Shown: piece after piece, positions 1-11,452 of the stretch
Position numbering within the stretch: the first letter of the stretch is position 1
How the letters are laid out: each line of letters starts with the position of its first letter
From: Terriglobales bacterium
GTDB lineage: Bacteria > Acidobacteriota > Terriglobia > Terriglobales > Acidobacteriaceae
Reading direction: 5' to 3'
Assembly: GCA_025934735.1 (NCBI GenBank)
Contig: JAICWP010000006.1
Location: 1 to 64,000 of the forward strand
Length of the DNA: 64,000 bases
The notes under the pieces: model-generated
Databases searched by the model: none
What the model saw: the letters and a program-made list of their open reading frames with translations, nothing else
Told to the model about the DNA's origin: nothing
Position numbers and translations under genes: made by a program

Positions 1-1713
<1,713 letters not shown>

Positions 1714-1857
1714 AACCGTTTCATCGCCGAGACGCAGAGAAAGTTAAACACTTCCAAGCCAGGGTCCCCGTATTCAGAGCAGCATTCAATAGAGATCATG
1801 CTCAGATGCTCTGTGTCGTGGCCCAAAGCCATTTTCAATCTTCCATCGTCATTCCGC

Positions 1858-3051
1858 TCACTCCCCCAGCCAAGCCCCCAACGGCCGCAGCGAATCCACG
1901 TGGTCGAAGATAATTTTGGTCGCCCCCACGATGGGAATGGCCAGCACCAGGCCCATCGCCCCCCAAATCCACGCCCAGAACAATAACGCCAGAGTGACGG
2001 CCAGCGGGTTCAGGCGCACGCGGCTCCCCACCATCTTGGGAAAAAGCACGTTCATGGTCACCAGGTGAACAATTAAAACGGTGCCCACCACGATGACGAT
2101 TCCGGTGTGGTTGAGCACCCCGATCCCTCCCGCCAGCGGTGGAAGGATGGCCAGCACCAGCCCCAGGTAGGGGATCAGGCTGGCGAAGCCGCTGATGATG
2201 CCGATGAAGTAGGGATACTTGATTCCGAGCTGCCAGAAAACCACGCTGCTGACCACCGAAGTGATCACGCCCACAACGACATTGCCGATGATGAAGCTGC
2301 GGATCATGGTGGAAATGCGTCCTACGGTGCGATGCGCTACCAGCCGGTGTTCCTTGGGAAACAGCTGCACCGTGGCCCGGTGGGCGTGGTCCTTCCAGCT
2401 CAACATGAAATAGACAAGAAAGGGGATGAAGCTTACCGCCAGGATGATGTCGCCGAACACTCCCGCCCCGCCCTCCAGAAAGCGAAACAGGCTTGTCCCT
2501 TGTTGCACTTCCACGGGAATGGGCTTCTTCGCATTTGGTCCCTTAAGCACCTTGGAAGTGTTTTGCTCAATCTTGCTGGTATTGGCCGTGATTTTCGCCA
2601 CCATGGCGTGAATTTCCGCGGAATACCTGGGCAGTTCACGGCCAAACGCCACGGCGCGGTTGTAGAAAAGATAGGTGGCAGCCGCAAGTACTGCCACCAG
2701 GCATAGCACCGCAATGAAAGCCCCGAGCGCCCGCGGAACCCGCCATTTGTGCAGGCCATTCACCAGCGGCTCCAGGATGAAGGCGATCAACAGGGCTACC
2801 GAGAGCGTAATCAGAGGGAGGCGGGCGAAGTAGAAAACGCCGATGCCTGCAATTACGGCGACCGCCACCTGGGCCATGCTGGCGGCGCGAATGTTGGCAT
2901 GGAGCAGTTCATGCTCTTCTTCGAGCTCAGCCGCGGTTTCAGCCGGTATCACCACCTCCGGCCCAGGCGAAGGCGGCTGCACTGGAAGGGGCTTGGCGGC
3001 TTCCGGCTCCGGGCGCGGGAATTTGCGTTGCGAACTTTGATTGGAAGCCAT
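1858..3051 (-). CDS. AI-2E family (PerM-like) membrane permease
   Basis: A polytopic inner-membrane protein of the AI-2E transporter / UPF0118 family, of about 397 residues from the Met at 3051. The charged and Pro-rich N-terminus (about 75 residues, cytoplasmic) is followed by paired hydrophobic helices, a soluble middle segment, and the conserved C-terminal part with GFASLIPYLG and the DHVDSL end. Family members export AI-2 or other small molecules, or exchange Na+ and H+; the substrate cannot be told from sequence. The frame stays open up to an ATG at 3129, but that extra stretch looks non-coding and neither start has a good ribosome binding site. It converges on glmS with a 144-nt gap that shows no clear terminator. 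Confidence 0.85.
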   Translation of the reverse strand: MASNQSSQRKFPRPEPEAAKPLPVQPPSPGPEVVIPAETAAELEEEHELLHANIRAASMAQVAVAVIAGIGVFYFARLPLITLSVALLIAFILEPLVNGLHKWRVPRALGAFIAVLCLVAVLAAATYLFYNRAVAFGRELPRYSAEIHAMVAKITANTSKIEQNTSKVLKGPNAKKPIPVEVQQGTSLFRFLEGGAGVFGDIILAVSFIPFLVYFMLSWKDHAHRATVQLFPKEHRLVAHRTVGRISTMIRSFIIGNVVVGVITSVVSSVVFWQLGIKYPYFIGIISGFASLIPYLGLVLAILPPLAGGIGVLNHTGIVIVVGTVLIVHLVTMNVLFPKMVGSRVRLNPLAVTLALLFWAWIWGAMGLVLAIPIVGATKIIFDHVDSLRPLGAWLGE

Positions 3052-3312
3052 TGAAGGGGCGCGGGCCGTGAACAGGGCTAATAGCTGAGATGCGGCAGAG
3101 GGGAGCCGTGCCGGACCCGCATTCTGCATTCGACCGTCAACGAACGTTCAAGCGTGTGCTCCAGCCGCACGACATCAACCTAAGAAAATAGTGTGAGGCC
3201 GGCGTCTTCCTGCATAAGACCGCGTGCTTCCAAACTAGGTGGCAAGGCTTCTAAAAGCTGCTCCGCACAGACTAAACCCCTGCATCCCCTGGGCGGTCAG
3301 CGACATCTAAAG

Positions 3313-3342
3313 GTTGACAGTAATACACTCAAGTCCTATCAT
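3313..3342 (+). promoter_or_regulatory. dnaK promoter with HAIR-like operator
   Basis: TTGACA (3314-3319), a 17-nt spacer and TATCAT (3337-3342) form a strong sigma-70 type promoter 84 nt before dnaK. Inside it, GTTGACA (3313-3319), 7 nt, then ACTCAAG (3327-3333) matches the geometry of the HspR operator HAIR (CTTGAGT-N7-ACTCAAG): the right half is exact and the left half matches 4 of 7. No CIRCE element is present. Repression by HspR is inference. The rest of 3130-3312 shows nothing recognisable. Confidence 0.6.
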
Positions 3343-3426
3343 GGTTCCGCTATCAGTGCAGAGCTGAACAAGAAGGCACAAAGATTCAAGTACTTACAAG
3401 CGGTTTAAGCGCAGGAGGCAGTGGCA

Positions 3427-5361
3427 ATGGCAAAGATTATCGGTATTGATTTGGGCACCACCAACTCGGTGGTAGCCGTCATGGAAGGCGGCGAACCCAA
3501 GGTGGTTCCCAACGAGGAAGGTGGTCGGACGACTCCCTCGGTGGTCAGCTTCAGCAAGACCGGGGAGCGCCTGGTAGGCCAAGTGGCCAAGCGCCAGGCC
3601 ATTACCAACCCGGAGAACACGGTGTATTCCATCAAGCGCTTCATGGGACGGCGCTTTGAGGAAGTGAATGAAGAAATGAAGATGGTGCCCTACAAGGTGA
3701 TCCGCGACGGCGACCACCTGGCCATCGAGATTATGGGCAAGAAGTACACCCCGCCGGAGATCTCCGCCATGATTTTGCAGAAGCTCAAGAAGGCGGCGGA
3801 AGATTATCTGGGTGAAAAGGTGACCGAGGCGGTCATCACCGTGCCCGCTTACTTCAACGACGCACAGCGGCAGGCCACCAAGGACGCCGGGCGCATTGCC
3901 GGGCTGGACGTGAAGCGCATCATCAATGAACCCACGGCGGCGGCCCTGGCCTACGGCCTGGACAAAAAGAAAGACGAGACCATCGCGGTGTACGACTTCG
4001 GCGGCGGCACTTTCGATATCTCTATCCTGGAAGTCGGCGAAGGCGTCATCGAGGTCAAGGCCACCAATGGCGACACCCACCTGGGCGGCGACAACATTGA
4101 CCAGCGCATTGTGGACTGGCTGATTGACGAGTTCAAGAAGGATGAGGGCCTGGATCTGCGGTCCAAGGGCAATGAAATGGCACTGCAGCGGCTGCGCGAT
4201 GCGGCCGAGCGCGCCAAGATCGAGCTCTCCACCACCATGGAGACCGAGATCAACCTGCCCTTTATCACCGCCGATGCCAGCGGCCCCAAGCACCTGGTGA
4301 AGCGGCTCACCCGCGGCAAGCTGGAAGAGATGGTGCGCGACATCATCGAGCGCTCCATCGGCCCCTGCAAGCAGTGCATGAAGGACGCCGGGATCATCGC
4401 AGACAAAATCAATGAAGTGGTGCTGGTCGGCGGTCAGACCCGCATGCCCCGCATCCAGCAGCTGGTGAAAGAGCTGTTCGGGCGCGAAGGCCACAAGGGC
4501 GTGAACCCGGACGAAGTGGTAGCCGTCGGCGCGGCCATTCAGGGCGGCGTGCTCAAGGGCGAGGTCAAGGACCTGCTCCTGCTCGACGTAACACCGCTCA
4601 CGCTCTCCATCGAAACGCTGGGCGGCGTGGCTACGCCGATGATCCCGCGCAACACCACCATTCCGACGCGCAAGACGGAGACCTTCTCCACCGCTGCGGA
4701 TAACCAGACTTCAGTTGAGGTGCACGTCCTGCAGGGTGAGCGGCCCATGGCCGGGCAGAACCGTACCCTGGGCAAGTTCCACCTGACCGGGATTCCACCG
4801 GCTCCACGGGGCATGCCCCAGATCGAGGTCACCTTCGATATTGACGCCAATGGCATCCTGAACGTGACCGCCAAAGACATGGCCACGCAGAAGGACCAGA
4901 AGATCACCATCACCTCTTCTTCCGGCCTGTCGAAGGAAGAAGTGGAGCGCATGGCCAAGGAAGCCGATTCGCACTCTGCTGAGGACAAGGCCAAGCGCGA
5001 GGAGATCGAGGCCCGGAACCAGCTCGATTCGCTGGTCTACAGCATCGAGAAGATGCTACGCGAGCACGGCGACAAAATCTCCGGCACGGAGCGTGGCGAC
5101 GTGGAGAATGCTGTAGCCGACGCCAAGAAGGCGCTCGAGTCCAACGACAAGGAGCAGATGAACAAGGCGCGCGAGCGCCTGACCCAGGCGTCGCACAAGC
5201 TCGCCGAGCAGATGTATCGCGCGGCCCAGCCGCAAAGCGGCGCTGGCACTGGTCCGCAGCCGGGCCCCGGCGCCGGTCCGCAGCCCGGCGGCGATGGCCA
5301 GGCCAAGAAAGAAGGCGACGTCATTGACGCCGAGTACGTGGACGTGGAGGACAAGAAATGA
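3427..5361 (+). CDS. dnaK: Chaperone DnaK (Hsp70)
   Basis: ATP-dependent folding chaperone of the cytoplasm, working with DnaJ and GrpE. The ATPase domain begins [16 protein letters not shown] and carries the phosphate loops ([21 protein letters not shown]). The substrate domain follows from about residue 390 ([14 protein letters not shown]), then the helical lid, a Gly/Pro/Gln-rich tail and the conserved acidic end [14 protein letters not shown]. Length is 644 residues, typical for the family. The ATG at 3427 is preferred over an in-frame GTG at 3421 because AGGAGG (3413-3418) lies 8 nt before the ATG but only 2 nt before the GTG. dnaJ follows, separated by a small gene; grpE and hrcA are not nearby. 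Confidence 0.98.
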   Translation: MAKIIGIDLGTTNSVVAVMEGGEPKVVPNEEGGRTTPSVVSFSKTGERLVGQVAKRQAITNPENTVYSIKRFMGRRFEEVNEEMKMVPYKVIRDGDHLAIEIMGKKYTPPEISAMILQKLKKAAEDYLGEKVTEAVITVPAYFNDAQRQATKDAGRIAGLDVKRIINEPTAAALAYGLDKKKDETIAVYDFGGGTFDISILEVGEGVIEVKATNGDTHLGGDNIDQRIVDWLIDEFKKDEGLDLRSKGNEMALQRLRDAAERAKIELSTTMETEINLPFITADASGPKHLVKRLTRGKLEEMVRDIIERSIGPCKQCMKDAGIIADKINEVVLVGGQTRMPRIQQLVKELFGREGHKGVNPDEVVAVGAAIQGGVLKGEVKDLLLLDVTPLTLSIETLGGVATPMIPRNTTIPTRKTETFSTAADNQTSVEVHVLQGERPMAGQNRTLGKFHLTGIPPAPRGMPQIEVTFDIDANGILNVTAKDMATQKDQKITITSSSGLSKEEVERMAKEADSHSAEDKAKREEIEARNQLDSLVYSIEKMLREHGDKISGTERGDVENAVADAKKALESNDKEQMNKARERLTQASHKLAEQMYRAAQPQSGAGTGPQPGPGAGPQPGGDGQAKKEGDVIDAEYVDVEDKK

Positions 5362-5397
5362 TCGCGTTTAGCGGGGCCTCTGAGCCCCGCTGCGATC
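5360..5397 (+). terminator. Hairpin after dnaK (possible terminator)
   Basis: AGCGGGGC (5370-5377) pairs with GCCCCGCT (5384-5391), and outside it GATCGC (5360-5365) pairs with GCGATC (5392-5397) across a small bulge. The structure starts on the stop codon. No run of T follows, so termination is only likely, not shown; it could equally protect the mRNA 3' end. Confidence 0.45.
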
Positions 5398-5711
5398 ATC
5401 CTGAGCGCAGCGAGGGATCTGGTTCGCTTTCTGGATGACTGGCTTCTAGCTTGAATGTGGAGGAGGGGCTTCGCCCCGAATGCACGGGTCGGGCGACGCG
5501 TTCTCACACAAGCAAGTGGCTGCAAGGGGCGCCGTAGGCGCCCCTTGCAACATATTCTGCTTCGGAGAGCGACTGCAAGCAGCCCGCCAGTCTACCGGTG
5601 GGAATGCTGACCGAAACACGGTTCGTCCAGTGAGGCATGGCTAAAGCTTCGTATCAGGGCACGCCTTCAGGCGTGCCGAACCGGTAAAAAGTTTATTGGG
5701 GCTTCAGCCCC
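5395..5711. repeat. Intergenic cluster of a REP-like repeat and four palindromes
   Basis: The 383-nt gap between dnaK and the next gene has no convincing ORF. It holds ATCATCCTGAGCGCAGCG (from 5395), one of five related copies in the window. Perfect hairpins are GGGGC/GCCCC (5465-5477), a 13-bp stem starting TGCAAGGGG with a GTA loop (5521-5549), GGCACGCC/GGCGTGCC with a TTCA loop (5658-5677), and GGGGC/GCCCC with a TTCA loop (5698-5711). The last two share loop sequence with palindromes at 24.8 and 40.8 kb, which points to a dispersed family. Confidence 0.7.
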
Positions 5712-5744
5712 TGCAAAAAAGAGGTTGGGGCCAAGGGAGAAAAA

Positions 5745-5930
5745 GTGCAATTCGCAGTCAATGGCCAAGAATACTATGTGAGCTTTGTGCCGGAGGAGGG
5801 GCAATGGTTTGTATTCACCCCCACGGCGCAAGGCTTCTATCGCACTCCCGTGGTGCACGACGATGACCTGCCCATCGGCAGCCCGGTCGTGGTGATCCCG
5901 GAGGATGAAGATCGCAAAATCGTAAACTAA
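5745..5930 (+). CDS. Small conserved-looking protein between dnaK and dnaJ
   Basis: A 61-residue acidic protein starting with GTG, preceded by AAGGGAGA (5733-5740) at a workable distance. It has no signal peptide, Cys pair or membrane helix. The pattern of alternating polar and aromatic residues (NGQEYYVSFVPEEGQWFVF) followed by PIGSPVVVIPEDED suggests a small beta-rich fold. It sits 31 nt before dnaJ and probably shares its transcript. I do not recognise the family. A chaperone-related role is suggested only by position. Good codon structure and the ribosome binding site argue that it is real. Confidence 0.65.
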   Translation: MQFAVNGQEYYVSFVPEEGQWFVFTPTAQGFYRTPVVHDDDLPIGSPVVVIPEDEDRKIVN

Positions 5931-5961
5931 CTGGTCACTCGGGGCAGACGACTGAACTTCG

Positions 5962-7185
5962 ATGGCAACGCAGACCAAAGACTACTACGGGGTTCTGGGC
6001 GTGAAGAAGAACGCCTCGACGGACGACATCCGCAAGGCGTTCCGTAAGCTGGCGCGCAAGTACCATCCCGACGTCAACCCCGGCGACAAAACCGCTGAGG
6101 AACGCTTCAAGGCTATCTCCGAGGCCAATGACGTTCTCAGCGATTCCAAGAAGCGCAAAATCTACGACCAGCTCGGCTACTACTCCGACAACATCAGCCC
6201 GGAAGCGGCGGAAGCTTACGCGCGCGCCGGAGGCGGCGCTGGTGGCGGTGCCGGAGCCGGCTTCGGCGGTGCACAAGCCGGCCGTGGCGGCGCTCAGGGC
6301 GTTCCCTTCGATTTCAGCGGCTTCGACTTTTCCGATCTGTTCGAAGGAGGCGGCCACGCCAGCCGCCAAGACCGGGGCGGCGGCTTCCGCGACATTTTTT
6401 CCGGCATGTTCAGCGGTCGCGGGCAGCAACCCAGCGGCCCGGAGCCGGGCAGCGACCTGGAGTACCAGGTAAATGTCGGGTTCTGGCAGGCGATTCGCGG
6501 GGCGGTGCTGCGCCTGCAAGTGACGCGCCGCGATATCTGCGGCCAGTGTCACGGGCGAGGGTTCCTGGAAGAACCAGGCGTTTGCCCGCAGTGCCACGGC
6601 ACCGGCCAGGTAACGCAAACCGGCGGGCGCATGAAATTCAACAGCCAGTGCCCGCGCTGTCATGGCACCGGCAAAAACGTCACTACATGTCCGACTTGCG
6701 CCGGTAATGGGGTGGTGGAGCGCACCGAGCCGATGGAAGTACGCATCAAGCCAGGCACCCGCGATGGCCAGCGCATTCGCCTGGCAGGCAAAGGCAATGC
6801 CGGCTTCCACGGCGGCCCGCCCGGCGATCTCTACGTAATCATCCGCACCGGCGAGCACCCCATTTTCCGGCGTGAAGGCGATGACATTTACCTTACCGTG
6901 CCAGTGACCGCCAGCGAAGCCGCGCTGGGCGCCAAAATCGAGGTGCCCACCATTGACGGCCGGGCGCTGCTCAAGATTCCGCCGGGCACGCAGTCCGGCC
7001 AGAAACTGCGCCTGCGCGAAAAAGGCGTTCCCTCGGCCACCAAGGACGGCCTACGCGGCGATGAAATTGTGGAAGTCAAAGTTACCGTGCCTATGCCGCG
7101 TGATGAAAAGACCAAAGAATTGCTGCGCGAACTGGCGCGGCTCAATCCCGACGATCCGCGCGCCGAACTTTGGCGGCAGGTCTAA
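5962..7185 (+). CDS. dnaJ: Chaperone DnaJ (Hsp40, type I)
   Basis: Co-chaperone that delivers substrates to DnaK and stimulates its ATPase. The J domain covers residues 1-75 with [10 protein letters not shown] (HPD present). A Gly/Ala/Phe-rich linker follows to about residue 170. The zinc domain has four CxxCxGxG-type repeats ([24 protein letters not shown], and CPTCAGNG as the last). Two substrate-binding beta domains complete the 407 residues. The Gly-rich linker is longer than in E. coli DnaJ. No strong ribosome binding site precedes the ATG, which may depend on translation of the small gene just upstream. Confidence 0.96.
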   Translation: MATQTKDYYGVLGVKKNASTDDIRKAFRKLARKYHPDVNPGDKTAEERFKAISEANDVLSDSKKRKIYDQLGYYSDNISPEAAEAYARAGGGAGGGAGAGFGGAQAGRGGAQGVPFDFSGFDFSDLFEGGGHASRQDRGGGFRDIFSGMFSGRGQQPSGPEPGSDLEYQVNVGFWQAIRGAVLRLQVTRRDICGQCHGRGFLEEPGVCPQCHGTGQVTQTGGRMKFNSQCPRCHGTGKNVTTCPTCAGNGVVERTEPMEVRIKPGTRDGQRIRLAGKGNAGFHGGPPGDLYVIIRTGEHPIFRREGDDIYLTVPVTASEAALGAKIEVPTIDGRALLKIPPGTQSGQKLRLREKGVPSATKDGLRGDEIVEVKVTVPMPRDEKTKELLRELARLNPDDPRAELWRQV

Positions 7186-7400
7186 GCTCTTTCTCGGGTG
7201 AGCCAACAATTTCAGCTGCTCACTTCCGGGCGACAGTACACCGAGCAATAGAGTGCGCGCCGAATACTTCGTTACACGACCCACCACGTTTTTCATGTTT
7301 ACGAAAATCGTTTGCTGCTCGCTTCCGTGACGTAACTCATCCTGAGTTCGCAACTCTTTTCCTCAACCGCGCACGAGCAACACAGGGAAGGAGAACGGAC

Positions 7401-8765
7401 ATGAGAGGCCTCAGGATAGCAGCATTGCTCACGATGGCGGGCGCTATGATGGCCGCCTACAGCCTGCACACGCCAGCCAAGGTCGGAGCGCGACCCGACA
7501 GAACGCGATTTGATGCCGCGGTGATCAAGAACGCGGCCCAAATGCTGGACCAGGGGCGGCATACCTTCCGTTTTGACACCTTCGGCGACCAGGATTTCTG
7601 GGGCGGAACCCTGCAGTTGCATAAGGCCCTGGAAGGCAGCCAGTTTGGCGGCGTAGGCCCGGGAGTGAGCCCGGCGACCGCGCTGGCCGTGGGCCTGAAG
7701 GTGGATGTGGACGCGCTGCCACCCTCGCTCATCGCGGCGCTGAGGGCGGGGCAGGTCAACCTCTCCAGCCCGGCGACCACGTTGGCGTTGCTGAAACAGA
7801 ACGCAGTTTTGGGCGTTACCGGATATTTCAAGCCGGACGGGTCGCTGCGCTCCATGGGGATTCAGTGCGCCCTTTGCCACTCGACCGTAGACAAATCCTT
7901 CAGCGCGCCGGGCATTCCGCCGGGCAACATCGGCCACCGGCTCGATGGCTGGGCCAACCGCGATCTCAATGTGGGCGCCATCGTCTCTCTGGCTCCAAAC
8001 CTGCAACCCGTAGCTGACCTGCTTCAAGTGGACGTGCCTACGGTTAAGACCGTGCTGGCCAGCTGGGGCCCGGGCAAATTCGATGCCGAGCTGTTCATGG
8101 ACGGCAAGGCGTTTCGTCCCGATGGCAAATCCGCAGCCACGCTGATCCCGCCTGCGTTTGGGCTTGCAGGGGTCAACCTGCACACCTGGACGGGCTGGGG
8201 AAGCGTGCCCTACTGGAATGCATTTGTCGCCAATCTGGAAATGCACGGCAAAGGAACCTTCTTCGACCCGCGGCTGGATGACGCCGCCCAGTTCCCGGTG
8301 GCGGCCAGGAATCATTTCGGGCACGTGAACAACCAGCCCGACCTGATTACGGGCAAGCTGCCTGCGCTGCACTTCTACCAGCTCTCCATTCCCGCGCCCG
8401 CTCCGCCCGAGGGCAGCTTTGACGAAGCAGCGGCCAAGCGCGGCGACGAACTGTTCAGCGGCAAAGCCCAATGCACCACCTGCCACACCGAGCCGCTGTG
8501 GACGGAACCGGGCTGGGACCTGCATACCGGCCAGGAAATCTGCATTGATAATTTCCAGGCGGACCGTGCCCCCGACCATCGCTACCGCACCTCGCCCCTG
8601 AACGGCCTGTGGACGCACGCCAAGGGCGGCTTCTATCACGACGGGAGGTTTGCCACGTTGCTTGACGTGGTCAACCACTATGACAGCTGCTTCAACCTGG
8701 GTCTGAGCACGCAGGAGAAGTCGGACCTGGTGCAGTATTTGAAGTCGCTGCCGGCCAAAGAATAG
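7401..8765 (+). CDS. Secreted di-haem c-type cytochrome
   Basis: The 454-residue product starts at an ATG behind AAGGAG (7388-7393). An N-terminal hydrophobic stretch (RIAALLTMAGAMMAAYS) looks like a signal peptide or membrane anchor, so it should act in the periplasm. Two haem-binding motifs are present: CALCH near residue 156 and CTTCH near residue 358. The C-terminal part (HAKGGFYHDGRF, then LVQYLKSLP) resembles the last domain of di-haem peroxidase / MauG-like proteins, but overall I do not recognise a named family. An electron-transfer or peroxidase role is inference. The 215 nt between dnaJ and this gene show nothing notable. Confidence 0.85.
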   Translation: MRGLRIAALLTMAGAMMAAYSLHTPAKVGARPDRTRFDAAVIKNAAQMLDQGRHTFRFDTFGDQDFWGGTLQLHKALEGSQFGGVGPGVSPATALAVGLKVDVDALPPSLIAALRAGQVNLSSPATTLALLKQNAVLGVTGYFKPDGSLRSMGIQCALCHSTVDKSFSAPGIPPGNIGHRLDGWANRDLNVGAIVSLAPNLQPVADLLQVDVPTVKTVLASWGPGKFDAELFMDGKAFRPDGKSAATLIPPAFGLAGVNLHTWTGWGSVPYWNAFVANLEMHGKGTFFDPRLDDAAQFPVAARNHFGHVNNQPDLITGKLPALHFYQLSIPAPAPPEGSFDEAAAKRGDELFSGKAQCTTCHTEPLWTEPGWDLHTGQEICIDNFQADRAPDHRYRTSPLNGLWTHAKGGFYHDGRFATLLDVVNHYDSCFNLGLSTQEKSDLVQYLKSLPAKE

Positions 8766-8789
8766 GCGCTGCTTTCAGCAGCTGCTGGG

Positions 8790-11243
8790 TTATTCGTAGC
8801 GCAGCGCGATCAGCGGATCGACTTTGGTGGCGCGGCGCGCAGGAATCAAACAAGCAGCCACTCCCACCGACAGCACCACCAAAATCACCCCGCTGAAGGT
8901 AAGGGGATCGGTGGCCGAAACACCCCAGATCTGGCTGGACATCAGGCGAGTCAGCGCAATGCTGGCCAGCAGTCCAATTCCCATGCCGGTGGCCACCAGA
9001 CTCAATCCTTTACGCAGGACCATCTTCAGGATGGTGGGCCTGCCCGCCCCCAGCGCCATACGAATGCCGATGTCGCGAGTTTGCAACGAGACTGAATAGG
9101 CCATCACGCTGAACACGCCAATAATGACCAGGGTCAAGCCGATGCTGGCAAAGATGCCGAGGGCCACCAGCCCGAGCTCGGGTTGCGAATATGAAAAGCG
9201 CTTCAGGTAGCTTTCCAGCGAGCCGGTGAGGGTAAGGGCCACGTTATGGTCCACGCCCCAGACCACGCGGCGAACGCTAGCCAGCATGGAGTCGGGATCC
9301 ATGGCAGTGCGCACCAGGATGCCGCGCTGCCCGGCCCCGGTGACGTCGTAAGGAACAAACGCTTCCGGCATGATGTCTTCCTGCAGGCCGCGGTTCTTGG
9401 CGTCCGCCACCACGCCAATAATGTCGAAATATGCGTCCTTCGGCCCGTCAGGAAATTCGTCGAACTGCTTGAACTTGATTTTTTGCCCGATGGGGTTTTC
9501 TTTGCCGAAAAACTTGTGCGCCAGGGTCTGGTTGATGACGGCAACATGGCGGCCCGAATCCACTTCGCTGGCGGAAAGCAGCCGCCCCAGGACCAGGGGC
9601 CGCCCCAAGGTCGCGAAATAACCTTCGCTGCAAAACTGGAACATGGCCTCCCACTTCTCCGAGTGGCTCTTTCCGGGAATCACCACTTCGCTGGTAATGC
9701 CGCCGTAGGGAGGCAAGGAACTGGTCTCCGTGGCCGCGGTCACGCCGGGCAGGGCGGCTAAATTCCGCAACAGCTGCTGGAAGAACAGGCGCTTCTGTGC
9801 GGCCGTGTCATACCGACCCTGGGGCAGAGGCAGGCGGGCCACCAGGATGCGTTCCGGGTTAAAGCCCAGGCTTACGTGCGTGAGGGCAAAGAAGCTGCGC
9901 ATCATCAGGCCGGCGCCCGCCAGCAGCACCATGGAGAGTGCCACCTCCGCCACCACCAGGGCGGAGCGAAAGCGCCCGTGTCGAAATGCCGCGTTGGCGC
10001 CCATGCCCGTATCTTTCAAGCGGGAATAAAGGTCGCCGCGCACTGCGTGCAGCGCCGGCGCCAAGCCGCACAGCAGGGTTGTAATCATGGTGGCAATCAG
10101 GGCGAACAGCAGCGCCGCCGTGTTCACCGTCAGCACAGCTTCCGCCGGCAGCCAGGAACCGGGCGGGCTCACGGCGGCAATCCATTGCAGGGCTCCATAA
10201 GCCAGCAAACAGCCGAGGAGACCTCCGGCGCCGGCCAGCAGCAGGCTCTCCAGCAGCAACTGTCGCACCAGCCGCCAGCGCGTGGCTCCCATCGAAGACC
10301 GGATGGCAATTTCCTTTTCCCGGGCGGTGGCGCGCGCCAATAGCAGGTTGGCCACATTGCTGCACGAGATCAGCAGCAGCATCAGCACCGCCCCGATCAG
10401 GATAAAGAGCATGGTCTTGAACGACTGCACCACGGTGTCGGCCAGCGTCTTGGTGAAGACAGTAAATTTCTGCGGATATTCCTTGGGATAAACCTTGGCC
10501 AGGCGGTGGGCGATCACGTCCAGATCAGCGGCGGCAGCTTGCATGCTCACGCCGGGCCGGAGGCGGCCCAGGGTCCAAAGGTAGCGCGGAAAGCCGCCAA
10601 CTCCGGTGGCTGGGTCATTGCGGCTGAAGGCAGTGGGAATCCACAAGTCAGCAGCCAGCAGCTGAAACCGCGGCGGCATGATGGCCACCAGGGTGCGCGG
10701 CTCACCGTTCAAGGTCAGCGTGCTGCCCAGCAGCTTGGGGTCGCCACTGAACTGCGACTTCCAAAGCTTGTAGTTCATGACAAACACGGGCGGGGCGCCA
10801 GGCTGGCCATCCTGCTCGCTGACGGGCCGCCCCAGCAGCGGCCGCATCCCCAAAAAATCAAAGGTGTTGGGAGAAACTCGTGCCCCGGTGAACTGCAACG
10901 TTCCCTCGCCCTTGGTATAGAGGATGTCCAGTTGTTCCGCCCCCATCACGTCCTCAAAGACGTGGTTCTGCTCCTTGAAGTCAAAATATTCCGGGAAGGT
11001 GAAGACGGGGCGGCCGTCATCCTTTGGCTGGGTAACGTCATGGATGAAGAAATTGGTGAGCCGGCGGGCGCCACGGTAGGGGAACGGCTCGAGCACACCG
11101 TTATAGATGACGCTGAAAATGAGAGTGGTGGCGCCAATGCCCAGCGCCAGCGCGCAAACCGCCAGCAATGCAAAGCGGCGTTCCTTGTTAAGGCTGCGCA
11201 GGCCATAGCGCAGGTCCTGCCTGAGCCAATCCAGCCTTTCCAT
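8790..11243 (-). CDS. MacB-like duplicated ABC permease (ADOP type)
   Basis: A large permease of 817 residues with two copies of the MacB periplasmic core plus FtsX domain. Each half has an N-terminal helix, a long periplasmic domain and three helices with the LLLISCSNVANLLLARATAR and SLQTRDIGIRMALGAG signatures. This duplicated single-chain form without an adjacent ATPase is the type described as the acidobacterial duplicated orphan permease. It begins with the family-typical WLRQDLRYGLRSL. The ATG at 11243 is chosen over a GTG at 11249 because GGGAGG lies 7 nt before the ATG. The exported substrate is unknown; lipoprotein, peptide or toxin efflux is possible. Confidence 0.92.
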   Translation of the reverse strand: MERLDWLRQDLRYGLRSLNKERRFALLAVCALALGIGATTLIFSVIYNGVLEPFPYRGARRLTNFFIHDVTQPKDDGRPVFTFPEYFDFKEQNHVFEDVMGAEQLDILYTKGEGTLQFTGARVSPNTFDFLGMRPLLGRPVSEQDGQPGAPPVFVMNYKLWKSQFSGDPKLLGSTLTLNGEPRTLVAIMPPRFQLLAADLWIPTAFSRNDPATGVGGFPRYLWTLGRLRPGVSMQAAAADLDVIAHRLAKVYPKEYPQKFTVFTKTLADTVVQSFKTMLFILIGAVLMLLLISCSNVANLLLARATAREKEIAIRSSMGATRWRLVRQLLLESLLLAGAGGLLGCLLAYGALQWIAAVSPPGSWLPAEAVLTVNTAALLFALIATMITTLLCGLAPALHAVRGDLYSRLKDTGMGANAAFRHGRFRSALVVAEVALSMVLLAGAGLMMRSFFALTHVSLGFNPERILVARLPLPQGRYDTAAQKRLFFQQLLRNLAALPGVTAATETSSLPPYGGITSEVVIPGKSHSEKWEAMFQFCSEGYFATLGRPLVLGRLLSASEVDSGRHVAVINQTLAHKFFGKENPIGQKIKFKQFDEFPDGPKDAYFDIIGVVADAKNRGLQEDIMPEAFVPYDVTGAGQRGILVRTAMDPDSMLASVRRVVWGVDHNVALTLTGSLESYLKRFSYSQPELGLVALGIFASIGLTLVIIGVFSVMAYSVSLQTRDIGIRMALGAGRPTILKMVLRKGLSLVATGMGIGLLASIALTRLMSSQIWGVSATDPLTFSGVILVVLSVGVAACLIPARRATKVDPLIALRYE

Positions 11244-11452
11244 GCTCACGCCTCCCGCAAAAGCCGCCTACTCCCGTTTTAGACACCGGAAGTTACGAAT
11301 GGAAAGCGAGGAAAGTTCAGGAAAGGTGAAAAGGTTAACCTCAAAGACAGCTGCCAGATCCTCGCAGCACGCAAGAAGGGCTCAAGAGCGAGGGCGGAAA
11401 CGCAGGAACCGGGAGGAATCCCTGGTCAAAAATTTAAGAGTCCCGAGGTGAT

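Noticed and set aside
1714-1857. Terminator between glmS and the convergent permease gene
   Set aside because: No stable stem followed by T was found in the 144-nt gap.
3130-3426. CIRCE operator before dnaK
   Set aside because: No TTAGCACTC-N9-GAGTGCTAA. GAGTGCTAA-like strings elsewhere belong to 7-bp repeat arrays, not to heat-shock genes.
7299-8678. 459-codon open frame on the minus strand, antisense to the di-haem cytochrome
   Set aside because: It mirrors the codon pattern of the plus-strand gene, has no ribosome binding site or domain, and the plus strand has two haem motifs. High GC makes such shadows long. The same holds for long antisense frames over the deaminase, tyrS, atpA, atpG and dnaK.
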